Below are positions 8,629 through 18,911 of a stretch of 64,000 nt of DNA, one piece after another; the stretch's first letter is position 1, and each line of letters opens with the position of its first letter. The translations under genes were made by a program, and so were the position numbers. The notes under the pieces were generated by a model. The model worked only from the letters and a program-made list of their open reading frames with translations. It searched no databases and had not been told where the DNA came from. The DNA lies in the NCBI RefSeq assembly GCF_004799755.1, contig NZ_SLUB01000004.1, positions 1-64,000 of the forward strand. The letters are read 5' to 3'. The DNA is from Bacillus timonensis (GTDB lineage: Bacteria > Bacillota > Bacilli > Bacillales > Bacillaceae_L).

Positions 8629-9246
8629 TTGAAAAAAATACTTGTTATTTTTATGAGTTTATTGTTTGTTTTAAGTCATCCATTTATAGCGCATGGACAA
8701 GGTACAACTACATACACCGTACAACGAGGAGACTCGTTATGGAAAATTGCGGTACGCTACCAGGTAGGTTTGTCGGAAATTATTTCAGCGAACCCGCAGT
8801 TTAAAAATCCCAACCTGATCTATCCTGGTCAAAAAGTTACGATTCCTATCTTAGATAATGTCAAAAGTATTGAAAATCAGGTTATTTCATTAACCAACCA
8901 ACAACGTGCAAAATATGGTTTGCCGGCATTAAAGACTGATTGGGAACTGTCACGGGTAGCACGCTATAAATCCATAGATATGAGAGACCGAAACTACTTT
9001 GAGCATACATCACCGACATACGGTTCACCATTTACAATGATGCGAAACTTCGGTATTTCATATCGTACGGCTGCAGAAAATATTGCAGCTGGACAAAGAA
9101 CACCACAAGAAGTTGTGAATGCTTGGATGAACAGCCCAGGACACCGTGCGAATATTTTAAAGAGTGATGTTACACATATCGGTGTTGGATATGCAGAAGG
9201 TGGTTCGAAACGACATTACTGGACACAAATGTTTATTGGGAAATAG
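8629..9246 (+). CDS. Secreted LysM and CAP (SCP) domain protein
   Basis: The 205-residue protein starts with a Sec signal peptide (KKILVIFMSLLFVLSHPFIAHG). A LysM peptidoglycan-binding domain follows at about 26-70 (YTVQRGDSLWKIAVRYQ...NPNLIYPGQKVTIP), then a CAP/YkwD domain at about 80-205 with the conserved H, E and H (FEHTSPTYGS, AAENIAAG, WMNSPGHRANIL). It should bind the cell wall; the CAP function in bacteria is unclear. The chosen start is TTG 8629 with AAAGGAGGG seven bases upstream. The architecture resembles B. subtilis YkwD/SafA-type proteins and is not in the standard ylbA-ylbB interval. Confidence 0.9.
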   Translation: MKKILVIFMSLLFVLSHPFIAHGQGTTTYTVQRGDSLWKIAVRYQVGLSEIISANPQFKNPNLIYPGQKVTIPILDNVKSIENQVISLTNQQRAKYGLPALKTDWELSRVARYKSIDMRDRNYFEHTSPTYGSPFTMMRNFGISYRTAAENIAAGQRTPQEVVNAWMNSPGHRANILKSDVTHIGVGYAEGGSKRHYWTQMFIGK

Positions 9247-9255
9247 GAGGTTACA

Positions 9256-9681
9256 ATGGATTCTGTACGCGATGTAATGAGCACTGATGTTGAATATTGT
9301 ACGCCCCTTGATAATGTTTATGAAGTAGCTGTAAAAATGAAGGATTTAGATATCGGTGCGATTCCGATCTTAGAAGATAATAAATTAATTGGAATGATCA
9401 CTGATCGTGATTTGGTGGTTCGTGGATATGCAGAAAAAAGGTCAGGATCAAATAAAGTGACAAATGTGATGAGTGAGGACTTAATTACATGTACACCAGA
9501 TACTTCTCTTGAGGAAGCATCTGAGTTAATGGCGAAACATCAAATTAGACGCATTCCAGTTGTAGAAAATGACCAATTAGTTGGAATGTTATCACTTGGT
9601 GATTTATCGACGAATGAAAGATCTGATAATTATGCAGGTGAAGCTTTAAGTGATATTTCCGAACAAGATCAACTTCATTGA
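9256..9681 (+). CDS. ylbB: CBS-domain protein YlbB
   Basis: The 141-residue protein is a tandem CBS pair (about 3-60 and 68-125), each with the V.DVMS/NVMSEDLITCTPDTSLEEA start and the IRRIPVV.NDQLVGM core. Such pairs bind adenosine nucleotides or related ligands and usually regulate partner proteins; no partner domain is fused here. It starts nine bases after the LysM-CAP gene with AGGAGG in the gap, so the two are cotranscribed. It matches ylbB of B. subtilis in place and size. Confidence 0.9.
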   Translation: MDSVRDVMSTDVEYCTPLDNVYEVAVKMKDLDIGAIPILEDNKLIGMITDRDLVVRGYAEKRSGSNKVTNVMSEDLITCTPDTSLEEASELMAKHQIRRIPVVENDQLVGMLSLGDLSTNERSDNYAGEALSDISEQDQLH

Positions 9682-9683
9682 AT

Positions 9684-9716
9684 GCAGGCACCAGATGGGT
9701 GCCTGTTTATTTTTTC
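9684..9716 (+). terminator. Terminator after ylbB
   Basis: The stem CAGGCACC/GGTGCCTG with a short loop is followed by a T-rich tail. It lies directly after the ylbB stop. Confidence 0.85.
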
Positions 9717-9781
9717 TCCAACAACGCATAACTCTAGCAAAATTTTAATATACATAGTAGAAATACCTTCGATGTTAGGAA

Positions 9782-10861
9782 GTGGTTATTCTGAAATTGA
9801 CTAAGATTGCAGTAACCATCTTACTATTGGCTTCTGGCTTTTATTATATTTCTAATAATCACGGAAGAACAGGACTCGTGAATGGTGTTGAGCATACACC
9901 AACCAAGCTAAAAGATAAAAGCATAGCGAAACAAAATATCCCTCTTCAAAAAGAAATTCACCAATATAACGGCCTAATCTCTTTCATTGGTATGGATGGT
10001 ACACAAATAAAAGAAAAACTAGGAGAACCCCATCGCATTGATCGCTCATCCTATGATTATGATTGGTGGGTATATAACACAAATCCTCAAAATTATATCC
10101 AGGTGGGAATTGAAAATGGTAGAGTTGTCACCGTATTTGGAACGGGCAATGACGTTCTCGTTGAACCCTTTGAAATTGGACAACCAGTATCTGAAATCCG
10201 GTCAAAAGGGTTAATAAAGCCAAAAATTTCATTAAACGTGGATAAGAATCCTTATCGATTTGAGTTAACAGATCAGGAAATGGAAGTAAGACCATTAATT
10301 GCAATGGGAAATGTCTATATTCAACTATACGTGGATACATTCACGGACAAAATATCAAGTGTTCGTTTTTTAGACGGGAGAACTTTAGTCAAACTTCGTC
10401 CCTATGAATTAGCCTACCGAGGAGAATTACTCTCCGCAAAAGAGATCACTGCGGCAGAGTGGAAAGAAATTGAGCAGGGTAACAAAGCGCAAATCCTTGA
10501 TATTACGAATGTCATCCGGAGAAGACATGGAATACATCCATTAAAAAGCGACGAACAATTAGCAGAAGTGGCTTATTTACATAGTAAAGATATGCAAGAA
10601 AATCAATATTTTGACCATGTTTCCCCAACAAAAGGTGGTCTTGCGGACAGACTTGAGGAAGGAGAGGTTCGGTATCAATTGGCAGGAGAAAACATTGCAG
10701 CAAAATATGTGGACGGAATTGCTGCTGTCGAAGGCTGGCTAAATAGTGAAGGTCATCGTGAAGCCCTTTTAAATGAAGAATACAATTACCTGGGAGTTGG
10801 GGTGTACGAAAAATACTACACACAAAACTTTATACAAGCATGGGACGAAGAAGACCAGTAA
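9782..10861 (+). CDS. ylbC: Exported CAP-domain protein YlbC
   Basis: The 359-residue protein has an N-terminal membrane anchor or signal (ILKLTKIAVTILLLASGFYYIS). A CAP-associated domain follows (about 65-215; G..K..LGEPHRIDRS and YDWWVYNT), then a C-terminal CAP domain (about 235-355) with FDHVSPTKGG, GENIAAKY and NSEGHREALL. It is the second CAP protein within 2 kb. The start is uncertain: GTG 9782 lies almost on the TTAGGA ribosome-like site, while CTG 9791 or TTG 9797 would be better spaced. Function in the envelope is unknown; B. subtilis YlbC has the same layout. Confidence 0.9.
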   Translation: MVILKLTKIAVTILLLASGFYYISNNHGRTGLVNGVEHTPTKLKDKSIAKQNIPLQKEIHQYNGLISFIGMDGTQIKEKLGEPHRIDRSSYDYDWWVYNTNPQNYIQVGIENGRVVTVFGTGNDVLVEPFEIGQPVSEIRSKGLIKPKISLNVDKNPYRFELTDQEMEVRPLIAMGNVYIQLYVDTFTDKISSVRFLDGRTLVKLRPYELAYRGELLSAKEITAAEWKEIEQGNKAQILDITNVIRRRHGIHPLKSDEQLAEVAYLHSKDMQENQYFDHVSPTKGGLADRLEEGEVRYQLAGENIAAKYVDGIAAVEGWLNSEGHREALLNEEYNYLGVGVYEKYYTQNFIQAWDEEDQ

Positions 10862-10895
10862 GCGAACCTAACATGGTTTTGCTTACTGGTCTTTT
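10853..10895 (+). terminator. Terminator overlapping the ylbC stop codon
   Basis: The 11-bp stem GACCAGTAAGC (10853-10863) pairs with GCTTACTGGTC (10881-10891), followed by TTTTAT. The left arm contains the ylbC TAA. It lies between convergent genes. Confidence 0.8.
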
Positions 10896-10906
10896 ATCTC
10901 CTGTTT

Positions 10907-11401
10907 TTATTTTGTTGGTCGATCAATAATAAAGAAACTTCCGGTTGCATGTGCGATTAATCTTCCGTCATCACGGTATACCTTTCCTTCGGTTACACAT
11001 ATTTTTGTTCCCTTATGAATCATGTGTGCTACACACCGTAATTCTTTTCCGATTCCTGGCGCCACGTAATTTATTTTCATTTCAGTTGTTACAGCGGCTT
11101 TTTCTCGAGGGAGGACATGGTGTACTACTGAACCCATTGCAGAGTCAAGTAAAGTGGCAGTGATACCACCATGAACAATTTGTAATGGATTTTGAATTAG
11201 TTCCGTATTTGGAATAATAATTTCATAGGTTTCGTCATCAACAACACGTCGATTTGTTTGCAATAAGGCTCCAATATAGGAGCCATTTTCTTTTGTTTGT
11301 TTACGAATCACCGCATCGATTACATGCTCCATTATTTGTTTTTCTGTTTCATCTGCCTCATGGAAAAATGTTTGTAATTTATGTAGAATCCGATCTTCCA
11401 T
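10907..11401 (-). CDS. PaaI-family hotdog-fold thioesterase
   Basis: The 164-residue protein has the 4HBT/PaaI core: N-P-QIVHGGITATLLDSAMGSVVHH near 80-105, where the HGG and the D of LLDSAMG are the typical catalytic region. It then has TTEMKINYVAPGIGKELRCVAH and IAHATGSFFI at the C-terminus. It should hydrolyse acyl-CoA thioesters; the substrate is unknown. The start is the second ATG (11401), with GAGG eight bases upstream, rather than 11407. It is a single minus-strand gene between ylbC and ylbD. Confidence 0.88.
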   Translation of the reverse strand: MEDRILHKLQTFFHEADETEKQIMEHVIDAVIRKQTKENGSYIGALLQTNRRVVDDETYEIIIPNTELIQNPLQIVHGGITATLLDSAMGSVVHHVLPREKAAVTTEMKINYVAPGIGKELRCVAHMIHKGTKICVTEGKVYRDDGRLIAHATGSFFIIDRPTK

Positions 11402-11540
11402 TATCATAACCTCAAATCCATAATATTTTTATAATTCTCATTTTATCAATATACATCTCGTTTTGGCAATTTGGGCGAACCATTCAATTTAATAAAGATA
11501 AACTATAGTAGGCAATTGTATGAATATCGAGGTGATTTAA

Positions 11541-11930
11541 ATGGGGAGAAAACTTCATCCAACCGTTCAGGAATTTAAAGCCTTCGTCAAAAAACATCCT
11601 TTACTTGTTCAGGAAGTGAGAAAAGGAACACTTAAGTGGCAGGAAGTATATGAAGACTGGTATATACTCGGTGAGGAAGATGAGAAGTGGATTAAGTTTA
11701 AAGACAAGGATAGTAAAAAAGAAGATAGTGGAAAAGGCGATTTTATTGGAAAAATTTTTTCATCCATTAAAAATGCAGATATGGATAATCTCCAGCAGAC
11801 AATCACAAATGTAGGCGAAGCCATTTCAACCATTCAAGCCGTGATTCACCAGTTTCGTGGGGATGATAATCAACAGCAGGTGAACACTACCCAAAAGCAT
11901 CAACATCCTTTTGCTTTTCGAAAAGATTAG
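11541..11930 (+). CDS. ylbD: YlbD-family putative spore coat protein
   Basis: The 129-residue, highly charged soluble protein opens with LHPTVQEFKAFVKKHPLLVQEVRKG and continues with TLKWQEVYEDWYILGEEDEKWIKF, the recognisable YlbD-like pattern. A helical segment of about 70-115 and a Gln/His-rich tail follow. The family is annotated as spore coat related in Bacillus; direct function is unknown. ATG with GAGGTGATTTAA upstream. It is immediately followed by ylbE, so the two are cotranscribed. Confidence 0.88.
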   Translation: MGRKLHPTVQEFKAFVKKHPLLVQEVRKGTLKWQEVYEDWYILGEEDEKWIKFKDKDSKKEDSGKGDFIGKIFSSIKNADMDNLQQTITNVGEAISTIQAVIHQFRGDDNQQQVNTTQKHQHPFAFRKD

Positions 11931-11948
11931 GTGAGAAGGGAGTTTAGG

Positions 11949-12188
11949 ATGCGACAAGAAACATATGAATACCTCAAATCCAAAAAACAATTACAAGCGT
12001 TTGTCCGTCAAAATCCAATTTGGTACCGAAAATTAACGAGAAATCCAAGAGACTTTCAAGTCTTGGAAAATGAGGCAAAAGCTTATTTCAAACAAACCAT
12101 TCCACATAAAGTACAAAAAATAAACCAGTCTTTAGAGATGGCCTCATTTATGCTACAGATGTACCAAGGGATGCGACAAAGTGATTAA
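11949..12188 (+). CDS. ylbE: YlbE-like protein
   Basis: The 79-residue protein (MRQETYEYLKSKKQLQAF, then NPIWYRKLTRNP) fits the YlbE-like family of small Bacillaceae proteins. Function is unknown; it always accompanies ylbD. ATG 11949 is preferred because AGAAGGGAG lies six bases upstream; the frame is open back to a GTG at 11931 that directly abuts the ylbD stop. A terminator follows. Confidence 0.85.
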   Translation: MRQETYEYLKSKKQLQAFVRQNPIWYRKLTRNPRDFQVLENEAKAYFKQTIPHKVQKINQSLEMASFMLQMYQGMRQSD

Positions 12189-12191
12189 GAA

Positions 12192-12224
12192 TGGAGCCGC
12201 ACCTTTTTAGGGCTCCTTCTTTTT
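12192..12224 (+). terminator. Terminator after ylbE
   Basis: The stem GGAGCC (12193-12198) with GGCTCC (12211-12216) is followed by TTCTTTTT. Confidence 0.75.
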
Positions 12225-12274
12225 AATGTTCAAGGATATTTGAAGGGTTCAAGGAAAAACTAGGAAAAAAGGAG

Positions 12275-12682
12275 TTGAAGAATGTGTTCCAGTTTTTTTT
12301 CCTTCTTTCTTTTCTATGCTTCCCGATTCACATAAATGAAATATCCGTTGCAGCCCAGAATATTAACCAAACCTCTTTTAGCGAAACCAGTGAGGTAGAA
12401 AATGAACGATTCCTTCAAGTGGAGCATCATGTTAGAGGGAATGATGTATATCTAGAGTGCATAATCCCGAATTTTACATTCAAACAAAGTGGTGGTCAAA
12501 AAAGAGATGGTGAGGGCCATCTAAATGTCATAGTCGACGGGAAGAGGATCGAAAAAGTTTCGACAGCAGCCTTTATTATTAAAGGTCTTTCTAAGGGAGA
12601 ACATACATTAACGATTCAAGTTGTACATAATGACTTAACTAAATATCCTCTTGAACATAAAATTCATGTCCAAATTCACTAA
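12275..12682 (+). CDS. Small secreted protein of unknown function
   Basis: The protein of 132-135 residues has an N-terminal signal peptide (FQFFFLLSFLCFPIHI, cleavage probably near AA-Q). A small beta-rich domain follows with GHLNVIVDGKRI, AAFIIKGLSKGEHTLTIQVVHND and a short basic tail, a pattern like Ig-like or DUF4399-type extracytoplasmic folds. I do not recognise a specific family. Two starts compete: TTG 12275 (keeps a Lys at the N-terminus, with TAGGA upstream) and GTG 12284 (AAAGGAG nine bases upstream). It stands alone between ylbE and ylbF. Confidence 0.65.
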   Translation: MKNVFQFFFLLSFLCFPIHINEISVAAQNINQTSFSETSEVENERFLQVEHHVRGNDVYLECIIPNFTFKQSGGQKRDGEGHLNVIVDGKRIEKVSTAAFIIKGLSKGEHTLTIQVVHNDLTKYPLEHKIHVQIH

Positions 12683-12759
12683 ATTTTATTAGCTTTTCGT
12701 TTTCGCAGTAGATGCGATTCACAAAAATTCGTGGTATAGTGATAATGGAGGTGTTAATT

Positions 12760-13203
12760 TTGATTGCCACAATTGAAAAAATTGAAATTCTTGACGAGGC
12801 TCAAGAAATTTCATCGATGATTCTACATTCAGAACTAGCAGAGGAATACCGAAGCTGTTTATATAATTTACAACAAGATAGAGAAGCACAAAAGTTAATC
12901 GCTGAATTTCAAAGAATGAAGGAAAAATATGAAGAGGTTCAACGATTTGGAAAATACCATCCTGATTTTCGAACAGTTTCTAAGGAGACCAGGGAATTAA
13001 AAAGACAGCTTGATCTTCAAGAATCCATTGCTAATTTTAAAAAAGCTGAAGATAATTTACAAAAGGTGCTTGATGAAATTAGCGTACTACTTGGTGAAGC
13101 TGTATCGAAGCATATTAAAGTCCCAACTGGGAATCCTTATTTTGATTCCATCTCAAGCTGTGGTGGCGGCTGTGGAAGTGGTGGAGCTTGCGGTTGTAAG
13201 TGA
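12760..13203 (+). CDS. ylbF: YlbF, RNase Y (Y-complex) specificity factor
   Basis: The 147-residue protein has the Com_YlbF helical domain (about 5-115; YHPDFR, then ELKRQLDLQESIANFKKAED) and the diagnostic Cys-rich tail SCGGGCGSGGACGCK. In B. subtilis YlbF acts with YmcA and YaaT as the Y-complex, carries Fe-S clusters and steers RNase Y processing, affecting competence, sporulation and biofilm formation. TTG 12760 is the start: GGAGG lies eight bases upstream and the protein then aligns with the known N-terminus (M-x-A-T). The ORF is open upstream to 12712 but without support. ylbG follows. Confidence 0.95.
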   Translation: MIATIEKIEILDEAQEISSMILHSELAEEYRSCLYNLQQDREAQKLIAEFQRMKEKYEEVQRFGKYHPDFRTVSKETRELKRQLDLQESIANFKKAEDNLQKVLDEISVLLGEAVSKHIKVPTGNPYFDSISSCGGGCGSGGACGCK

Positions 13204-13344
13204 TGCTAGTAAAAATATACCAAGCTAAGGTTATTTTCAGAAAAAGGTAAGTTTTCTACTTTATTTCATATTGTAAAATTTTAACTTGTTATGCTACACT
13301 ATTAAATAATCTAATGTAATCTAATGAAATAAGGAGAAAACACA

Positions 13345-13620
13345 ATGATTGGACAACGCCAAGGAATTATCGTTTGGCTACATTCGCTCAAACATTCAAA
13401 AATGCTGCGTAAATTTGGCAATATTCATTATGTGTCTAAACGACTAAAATACGTGGTCCTATATAACGATTTGGAAAATACGGATTCAATTGTAGAAAAA
13501 TTAAATTCTCTAGCCTTTGTAAAAAGGGTGGAGCCGTCCTACAAACCATTTTTGAAGATTGAATTTGAGAATAAAAAACCAGATCGTGCAAAGGAATACG
13601 ACTATAAGATTGGTTTATAA
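13345..13620 (+). CDS. ylbG: YlbG, DUF2129 protein
   Basis: The 91-residue cytosolic protein starts [21 protein letters not shown] and has the [18 protein letters not shown] segment of the UPF0298/DUF2129 family. Function is unknown. ATG with AAGGAGAA upstream. The 140-bp gap to ylbF is AT-rich, with a short direct repeat TCTAATG at about 13312 and 13322, probably promoter context. A strong terminator follows the stop. Confidence 0.9.
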   Translation: MIGQRQGIIVWLHSLKHSKMLRKFGNIHYVSKRLKYVVLYNDLENTDSIVEKLNSLAFVKRVEPSYKPFLKIEFENKKPDRAKEYDYKIGL

Positions 13621-13660
13621 AAAGCTTATCAAAGGCAGCTTGCTTTTGATAAGCTTTTTT
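13619..13660. terminator. Terminator between ylbG and the convergent gene
   Basis: The stem AAAGCTTATCAAA (13621-13633) pairs with TTTTGATAAGCTTT, followed by a T-run. The left flank is A-rich, so it may act on both strands. Confidence 0.85.
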
Positions 13661-13702
13661 AAGGTTTGTAAGTGCAAATCAACGTGTTTTCGGCTTTTGT
13701 TC

Positions 13703-14092
13703 TTACTTCATCGGCGGGATATAGCGGTTCATTCGTAAAATTCCAATTAAATGCTGATAATACAGTTCTTTTTCATGGAACATCGTAGAAGGCTTTACTT
13801 CTAGTGTGATGATTTGTAAATCTAGTTCTTTCGCTACTTCCTCAAATAGAGTGTAGCGTTGATTCGGTTTGATAGTAGGATTAGGAATTCCTTCTCTACA
13901 AATATAGACCGCTTGGAAATCCCCAGGAATCGTCGGTTGAAATGCTACAGCCAAAGAGGTAACCTGTTTATCCTGGATAGTTGTATGAAATGCAAATAGC
14001 TTTGAAACTCTGTGTTTATTTCCTCTTATAAGCTCAAGGAGTTCACATATATCTGAGTATCCTTCACCTATCTCAATAAAACGTTGTATCAT
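13703..14092 (-). CDS. Conserved small protein of unknown function
   Basis: The 129-residue soluble protein starts MIQRFIEIGEGYSDICELLELI and ends HLIGILRMNRYIPPMK. It has mixed alpha/beta content (SLAVAFQPTIPGDFQAVYIC, LDLQIITLEVKPS) and no transmembrane segment. I think it belongs to a Bacillaceae family sometimes mislabelled methylthioribose kinase (DUF7147), but it is far too short for that enzyme and has no kinase motif. It lies on the minus strand between ylbG and rsmD, with GAGGGGAATTTAGT before the ATG. Confidence 0.75.
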   Translation of the reverse strand: MIQRFIEIGEGYSDICELLELIRGNKHRVSKLFAFHTTIQDKQVTSLAVAFQPTIPGDFQAVYICREGIPNPTIKPNQRYTLFEEVAKELDLQIITLEVKPSTMFHEKELYYQHLIGILRMNRYIPPMK

Positions 14093-14162
14093 ACTAAATT
14101 CCCCTCAAATTCATATTTTCCATGTCTACTTTATCATGAATAGAATTGAATTAACAAATAAA

Positions 14163-14190
14163 ACAAAAAAACCCTGCAAGTTTGCAGGGT
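14163..14190 (-). terminator. Terminator-like hairpin on the minus strand
   Basis: The stem CCCTGCAA/TTGCAGGG (14172-14188) is followed, reading leftward, by a run of seven T residues (A-run 14164-14171). No minus-strand gene is visible to its right for 300 bp, so its transcript is unexplained. Confidence 0.55.
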
Positions 14191-14265
14191 CCTTCCATTC
14201 CATGTTTTTCGTTACCGTTCACATGGAAGAAGGCAAAGGGAGAGGAGAAACCGGAGGAAGAACTT

Positions 14266-14400
14266 ATGGGGAAACGTAAGTCTTCTCCGCGGTTGGCAAC
14301 AACATCCTCGAATGATGTTGTTATTACTAATTATGACCAATTGAAACTTGTGTATACATCAAGTTACATATTTTTATTATCCGAGAAAAATTTTTGCTAG
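14266..14400 (+). CDS. Candidate small protein, 44 residues
   Basis: The ATG has a strong GGAGGAAG site five bases upstream and opens 44 codons (MGKRKSSPRLATTSSNDVVI, then a Tyr- and Leu-rich second half ending FLLSEKNFC). The N-terminus is basic and the C-terminal half is moderately hydrophobic but not a clear helix. I do not recognise a family. The frame continues upstream to 14182 through a hairpin without a ribosome site. Without homologues it remains a candidate only; the spacing and the ribosome site are the evidence. Confidence 0.4.
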   Translation: MGKRKSSPRLATTSSNDVVITNYDQLKLVYTSSYIFLLSEKNFC

Positions 14401-14493
14401 ACATAAGACCTAGAATTTTTCATATTTCATTAACAAATGTTTATGTTTATGATAGGATTATGATATTCAATTTACATAGACAGTGGTGATTAA

Positions 14494-16780
<2,287 letters not shown>

Positions 16781-17049
16781 TGGTACTCCTCCTACTGAAG
16801 TCTTCTTTTTATACAGTGAGATCATATAAGTGATAGAATAAAAGAGCCCACAATTTTTCACAATCCCCTATTGTTTTCTAGAATGCTCATTAGAAAAAAT
16901 GAAAAATGCAAAACAACCGTATGGTTTGTGCATCTATTTAAATATACGTGGACAGGTAGCAAATTTAGACCAAAAGAATGTACAAGTTTTCAATTCTTTT
17001 TTCATATAATGATATCAATTTAATCAAATTAATGCAGGGGATGATTCTA

Positions 17050-17856
17050 ATGAACAAACCTATAATTGGATTGGCACTTGGGTCGGGTGGAGCAAGAGGA
17101 TTCGCCCATTTAGGGGTCATTAAAGTACTTTTAGAAAATAAAATTCCGATCGATCTTATTGCAGGAACAAGCATGGGTTCATTGGTCGCAAGTTTCTATG
17201 GAGCGGGGTTAGATATCGATCGACTGTATAAGCTTGCACTTGCTTTTAAGCGGAAGTATTATTTGGATTTCACTGTACCGAAGATGGGCTTTATTGCAGG
17301 AAAAAGAGTAAAGGAATTAATTCGTGTCTTTACCCATGGGAAAAACATCGAGCAACTAGATATTCCTATAGGTATTGTGGCAACTGATTTATTAACTGGT
17401 GAAAAAGTAGTGTTTCGAGATGGACCTGTCGCAGATGCAGTTCGAGCAAGTATTGCCATCCCCGGAATTTTTGTACCTGAAAAAATAGAGGGGCGAATTC
17501 TTGTAGATGGTGGTGTAATTGACCGGGTTCCTATTTCCGTGGCAAAAGATATGGGAGCTGATATAGTTATTGCGGTTGACGTCTCACATGTTAAAATAAA
17601 TGAAGAGGTTTCTTCAATTTTTGATGTGATTTTACAAAGTATTGATATTATGCAAAAGGAGCTTGTAAAGTATGGAGAATTTTCTTCTGATATTATGATC
17701 CGGCCACATGTTGGACATTATAGTGCACGTGCTTTCACAAATATTGAGGACATTATCCTAGCTGGGGAAGAAGAAACGAGAAAACATCTTCCCGCAATCC
17801 AAGAGGCAATCGCAAAGTGGAAGGAGTCTTTGTTGAATGAAGAAAAAGAGAAATAA
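17050..17856 (+). CDS. ylbK: Patatin-like phospholipase family protein YlbK
   Basis: The 268-residue protein has the full patatin signature: the oxyanion-hole GLALGSGGARGFAHLGVI at the N-terminus, the nucleophile serine in GTSMGS (about residue 43), and the catalytic Asp in VDGGVIDRVP (about 155). It should be a serine acyl hydrolase acting on lipids at the membrane; the substrate is unknown. ATG 17050 follows AGGGGAT by seven bases; upstream ATGs lack a site. It overlaps ylbL by 20 bases, so translation is probably coupled. Confidence 0.93.
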   Translation: MNKPIIGLALGSGGARGFAHLGVIKVLLENKIPIDLIAGTSMGSLVASFYGAGLDIDRLYKLALAFKRKYYLDFTVPKMGFIAGKRVKELIRVFTHGKNIEQLDIPIGIVATDLLTGEKVVFRDGPVADAVRASIAIPGIFVPEKIEGRILVDGGVIDRVPISVAKDMGADIVIAVDVSHVKINEEVSSIFDVILQSIDIMQKELVKYGEFSSDIMIRPHVGHYSARAFTNIEDIILAGEEETRKHLPAIQEAIAKWKESLLNEEKEK

Positions 17857-18868
17857 GGCTTATTTAAAAGCTCTTGCAGTTGGGGTGGCGCTAGCGATTC
17901 TAGGCACCTTTATCCAACTTCCCTATTACGTAACGAAGCCTGGAATGGCGACAGAGCTTGCGCCAATTATTGATGTTGAAAATGGCTTTAAAGATGAAGG
18001 CGAATTCATGTTAACGACGATTCGCATGGGGCAAGCAAATATTTTTAGCTATGGGTTAGCGAAATTACAAAAGTATCATGAAATTTTACCGATTAATCAT
18101 GTAAGACGGGACAATGAAAGTGATGAGGAATATACCATTCGACAACTATTTTATATGGAGGACTCACAGGAATCAGCAATCACAGTTGCTTATCAGCATG
18201 CAAACAAGCCGGTAACGGTCAAAAATCATGGAATTTACATCATGGGTATTGTTGAAGGAATGCCTGCGGAAAAAGAACTAAAAGCAGGTGATCGCATTTT
18301 TGAGGTAGACGGAAAGCCAATTGAAGAACATACAGAATTTATGGAGTATGTAGCGGGAAAGAAAGAAAATGAAGTCATTAAAATCTCAGTTGAACGAAAT
18401 GGCGAAGAGAAAACAGTTTCTGTTCCACTTTCCCCTTTTCCAAACAATCCCGATAAAATTGGAATTGGAATTGAATTAATTACAGATATTGAAGTGGTGA
18501 CCGATCCGAAAATTGAAATAGACACAAAAAAAATTGGAGGTCCTTCTGCAGGACTTATGTTTACTCTTGAAATCTATAATCAATTAACGGAAAAGGACCT
18601 AACCCATGGTTTGCGGATTGCGGGTACAGGGACAATTAATATCGATGGACAAGTTGGTCCAATAGGTGGAATTGGTCAAAAAATCATTGCTGCCAACAAT
18701 TCCGATGTAGATATTTTCTTTGCGCCAAATGAAAATGGGGCAGCGGATTCAGATTATCGCCAAGCCTTAGAGACGGCGAAGGATATCAAGAGTGATATGA
18801 AAATCGTACCTGTTGATACATTTGAAGACGCCCTCCACTATTTAGAGAATCTTGATAAGAATAAATAA
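17837..18868 (+). CDS. ylbL: PDZ-Lon membrane protease YlbL
   Basis: The 343-residue protein has an N-terminal membrane anchor (about 10-28), a PDZ domain (about 125-210; GIVEGMPAEKELKAGDRIFEVDG) and a C-terminal Lon-type proteolytic domain. The Ser-Lys dyad is S237 in GGPSAGLMF and K282 in GIGQKIIAA, 45 residues apart as in Lon. In B. subtilis YlbL works with CtpA to degrade the cell division inhibitor YneA and so ends the SOS checkpoint. It starts inside the end of ylbK and is followed by a bidirectional terminator. Confidence 0.95.
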   Translation: MKKKRNKAYLKALAVGVALAILGTFIQLPYYVTKPGMATELAPIIDVENGFKDEGEFMLTTIRMGQANIFSYGLAKLQKYHEILPINHVRRDNESDEEYTIRQLFYMEDSQESAITVAYQHANKPVTVKNHGIYIMGIVEGMPAEKELKAGDRIFEVDGKPIEEHTEFMEYVAGKKENEVIKISVERNGEEKTVSVPLSPFPNNPDKIGIGIELITDIEVVTDPKIEIDTKKIGGPSAGLMFTLEIYNQLTEKDLTHGLRIAGTGTINIDGQVGPIGGIGQKIIAANNSDVDIFFAPNENGAADSDYRQALETAKDIKSDMKIVPVDTFEDALHYLENLDKNK

Positions 18869-18870
18869 TG

Positions 18871-18911
18871 CAAAAACAGTCGCTGCCATTTGTGCGACTG
18901 TTTTCTTTTTA
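18871..18911. terminator. Bidirectional terminator between ylbL and tmcAL
   Basis: The stem AAACAGTCGC/GCGACTGTTT with a ten-base loop has an A-run on the left and a T-run on the right; it reaches the stop of the convergent tmcAL gene. Confidence 0.82.

Noticed and set aside
8553-8804. 83-codon plus-strand frame overlapping the LysM-CAP gene
   Set aside because: It is out of frame with a well-supported secreted protein, has no ribosome site and no domain features.
13703-14092. Methylthioribose kinase label sometimes attached to this family
   Set aside because: 129 residues and no kinase motifs; the enzyme is about three times longer.
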